From Nomia melanderi (taxonomy: Eukaryota > Arthropoda > Insecta > Hymenoptera > Halictidae), in NCBI RefSeq assembly GCF_051020985.1, contig NC_135008.1:1302001-1366000 (forward strand): DNA of 64,000 nucleotides, written 5' to 3'. The translations under genes and the position numbers were made by a program. Below the pieces are notes generated by a model. That model saw only the letters and a list, made by a program, of their open reading frames with translations, ran no database searches and was not told the origin of the DNA. Shown here piece after piece: positions 63,092 through 64,000 of this stretch. Numbering within the stretch: the stretch's first letter is position 1; the number at the start of each line of letters is the position of its first letter.

Positions 63092-64000
63092 CGATTTCGT
63101 ATATTTAATAGAAAGAAAGACTGGAAAAGTCATGTTCAAAGCTGATAAATCAATGGCTTCGTTCTGTTAACTCGATTCTCATTCATAAACGCAGCTATAA
63201 ATTAGTTTAATCCATAAAAGAACGTCTCCAAATACTTGCAGGTTAATAACCATAGACCCGAATTATCGATCTTTGGAATCGATCACACACGTAGCGATCC
63301 ATTGTCAAAATATTTCAGTTTATGAGCATTATTCATTGAAATTGATATTCTACTATCATTTAATTAACTTGATCCAACATTGCAAGATGCAAATTTTCAG
63401 ATTTGTTGATTATCGTGTTCGACCGAACAAAAAGGGAACACAATAATGCGCACCTATTTCGTGGTAGATTTATTTTTATATATTTAAATACAGCAGAAAA
63501 AAGAAGTAATTAATGCTGAAAATCCTAGCTAAAAAATTGTTAATTGCAAGCTCTAACGGGCTAAGATTTTCTAATTTTCTTCCAAAAATGACTCGAAGTA
63601 TTTAGAAAAATGATTATAATCTTTTAAAGATAAGAACATATTTTGAAATGGAAATTTATTGTCCTTCAAAGAGAAATAAGTAATAAAATTTGAAATATAA
63701 AGAAAGAATGACAATTGAGCAACATTTTCATGAGAATTAATCTAATCTGAATAAATGAGAAATATTTAAAAACCCTCAGGCAACACTTTCGTCGAAGCAA
63801 ACGTTTTTAAAATCGAAGGAAAAGTATTTCAACATTGTTACTTCGACTCGCGTGTCTGCCTGTCGCGAATTGTTTTCTTGTACATTGTTCATTATTCATT
63901 CACGCAATTAGACGAACTTCAATGCGAACAAACGTTAATATTAATCATTAGAATTCTAGTTGATATTTGAGAATAAGAAACCAGAGACAAAATAATACAT

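Larger units (their letters stand above)
60761..64000. other. AT-rich tail with repeats; no 5-HT7 exon seen
   Basis: The tail holds two MITEs, small repeats, the 32-bp minisatellite and a transposase relic on the minus strand. The stretches 61310-61800 and 63180-64000 are AT-rich with nothing recognisable. Confidence 0.55.

Overview
The window looks like insect nuclear DNA, most likely hymenopteran and probably bee-like. I infer this from the receptor exons, the AT-rich background with GC-rich islands, the GT-AG introns and the many short TTAA-flanked transposons. Nothing looks prokaryotic: there are no operons, rRNA genes or CRISPR arrays. I can support only one protein-coding gene.

That gene lies on the + strand and encodes a 5-HT7-type serotonin receptor, a class A GPCR. 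Four coding exons were reconstructed by eye at 22551-22679, 30602-30897, 32036-32279 and 35011-35235. Splice sites and phases all agree and give 298 codons. They cover the extracellular N-terminus, TM1 to TM5 and part of the third intracellular loop. TM6, TM7 and the C-tail were not found, so the gene probably continues beyond base 64000. In that case everything from 35236 to the end is one intron of at least 28.7 kb. The 22.5 kb upstream holds no recognisable coding gene. It does contain one possible noncoding exon (8060-8618) and a possible leader exon (about 22352-22550) crowded with upstream ATGs.

Short non-autonomous DNA transposons occur throughout. Most are TTAA-flanked and piggyBac-like, with several families recognisable because copies recur within the window. 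A decayed piggyBac-type transposase fragment lies near 63 kb on the minus strand. A different 180-bp family, at 12834-13010 and 22023-22202, has GGCACTC-containing terminal inverted repeats. It carries a promoter-like set of motifs (CRE, GC box, CCAAT boxes), and one copy sits about 350 bp upstream of the receptor start codon. Exons 2 and 3 of the receptor are closely hemmed in by TTAA elements.

The most unusual region is 57.5-60.8 kb. It is a tandem array with a period of about 0.95-1.1 kb containing nested subrepeats. Inverted repeats in it keep their base pairing between units through compensatory changes, which suggests conserved RNA or DNA secondary structure. A 32-bp minisatellite follows at 62.2-62.5 kb. 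The rest is intronic or intergenic sequence in which I see only repeats and chance reading frames.
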